Part shown: piece after piece, positions 6,125-6,227 of the stretch
How positions within the stretch are numbered: the first letter of the stretch is position 1
How the letters are laid out: every line of letters begins with the position of its first letter
NCBI GenBank assembly: GCA_011390075.1
Contig: JAABTA010000060.1
Location: 1 to 6,227, forward strand
Direction of reading: 5' to 3'
DNA length: 6,227 bases
Source of the DNA: Helicobacteraceae bacterium
GTDB lineage: Bacteria > Campylobacterota > Campylobacteria > Campylobacterales > SZUA-545
The notes under the pieces: generated by a model
Databases searched by the model: none
Told to the model about the DNA's origin: nothing
The model's input: the letters and a program-made list of their open reading frames with translations, nothing else
Position numbers and translations under genes: made by a program

Positions 6125-6152
6125 TTTCTTCTAAAGCAAGCTTTAGAAGAAA
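6125..6152. repeat. Perfect 12-bp hairpin (possible terminator without U-tract)
   Basis: TTTCTTCTAAAG and CTTTAGAAGAAA pair perfectly around a CAAG loop. The position, 18 bp after the last stop codon, fits the end of the rightward operon. On neither strand is the stem followed by a run of U; rightward the next bases are TTCCTCTC. An intrinsic terminator is therefore doubtful, and an RNA-processing or stabilising hairpin is equally possible. Confidence 0.55.
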
Positions 6153-6227
6153 TTCCTCTCACTAAAGCTTTGCTTTTGGCAAGAATGAAACCCGGATAAT
6201 AAGGAGAGCTACGAAAAATATTAACTC
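6153..6227. other. Non-coding tail with repeats of the hairpin arm
   Basis: I see no gene here. CTAAAGC at 6162-6168 repeats the same word at 6131-6137, and CTAAAGCTTTGC (6162-6173) can pair with GCAAGCTTTAG (6136-6146) with one bulged base, an alternative to the 6125-6152 hairpin. AAGGAG (6201-6206) looks like a ribosome site, but no start codon follows in the remaining 21 bases. A four-codon reading frame (ATG at 6185, TAA) is not a credible gene. Confidence 0.4.

Noticed and set aside
6180..6215. GGATAAT near AACCC resembling the 3' half of a TPP (thiamine) riboswitch
   Set aside because: The diagnostic CUGAGA core and the closing helices are absent upstream, and no gene start follows, so the likeness is only a short shared word.
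1..6227. CRISPR array, tRNA, rRNA, insertion sequence or attachment site
   Set aside because: No regularly spaced repeats, cloverleaf, rRNA words, transposase motifs or terminal inverted repeats with target duplications were seen on either strand.

Overview
The window looks like part of the chromosome of an anaerobic or microaerophilic, sulfur-handling bacterium. Campylobacterota (Sulfurimonas, Sulfurovum or Nautiliales type) is my best guess. The reasons are AT-rich intergenic DNA, a consensus TATAAT -10 box without a recognisable -35, frequent AGA/ATA codons, and a Mrp-family protein whose sequence recalls Helicobacter/Campylobacter homologues. This placement is from memory of families, not from a search.

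The layout is two divergent gene sets around a 185-bp regulatory gap (4387-4571). Leftward (minus strand) run three tightly spaced genes: a secreted tandem-domain rhodanese (3283-4386), a Tat-exported molybdopterin oxidoreductase catalytic subunit (389-3271), and the start of its four-cluster Fe-S beta subunit (1-376, cut by the window edge). The alpha and beta sequences belong to the type II DMSO-reductase family, which contains nitrate, selenate and chlorate reductases and dimethylsulfide and ethylbenzene dehydrogenases. The missing genes to the left are predicted to be the rest of beta, a heme b gamma or membrane subunit, and a TorD-like chaperone. Rightward (plus strand) run three overlapping genes: an unrecognised 109-aa helical protein (4572-4901), a short Mrp/NBP35-like P-loop ATPase without the Fe-S-binding CxxC (4894-5697), and a secreted or membrane-anchored single-domain rhodanese that starts with TTG (5694-6107). 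The window ends in about 120 bp of non-coding DNA with a TATAAT box, a perfect 12-bp hairpin and competing repeats.

How the parts may work together (inference): the Mo enzyme acts in the periplasm, and one periplasmic rhodanese in each arm could bind, deliver or trap sulfane sulfur (or selenium) for it. The cytoplasmic ATPase and its small partner could serve maturation or regulation. The pairing of a type II Mo enzyme with two exported sulfurtransferases and a cysteine-less Mrp is not a system I recognise by name. The substrate cannot be read from the sequence; polysulfide, elemental sulfur, thiosulfate, tetrathionate and selenium oxyanions are all possible. A 9-bp inverted repeat with a 10-bp spacer (4430-4457) is placed to control both directions.
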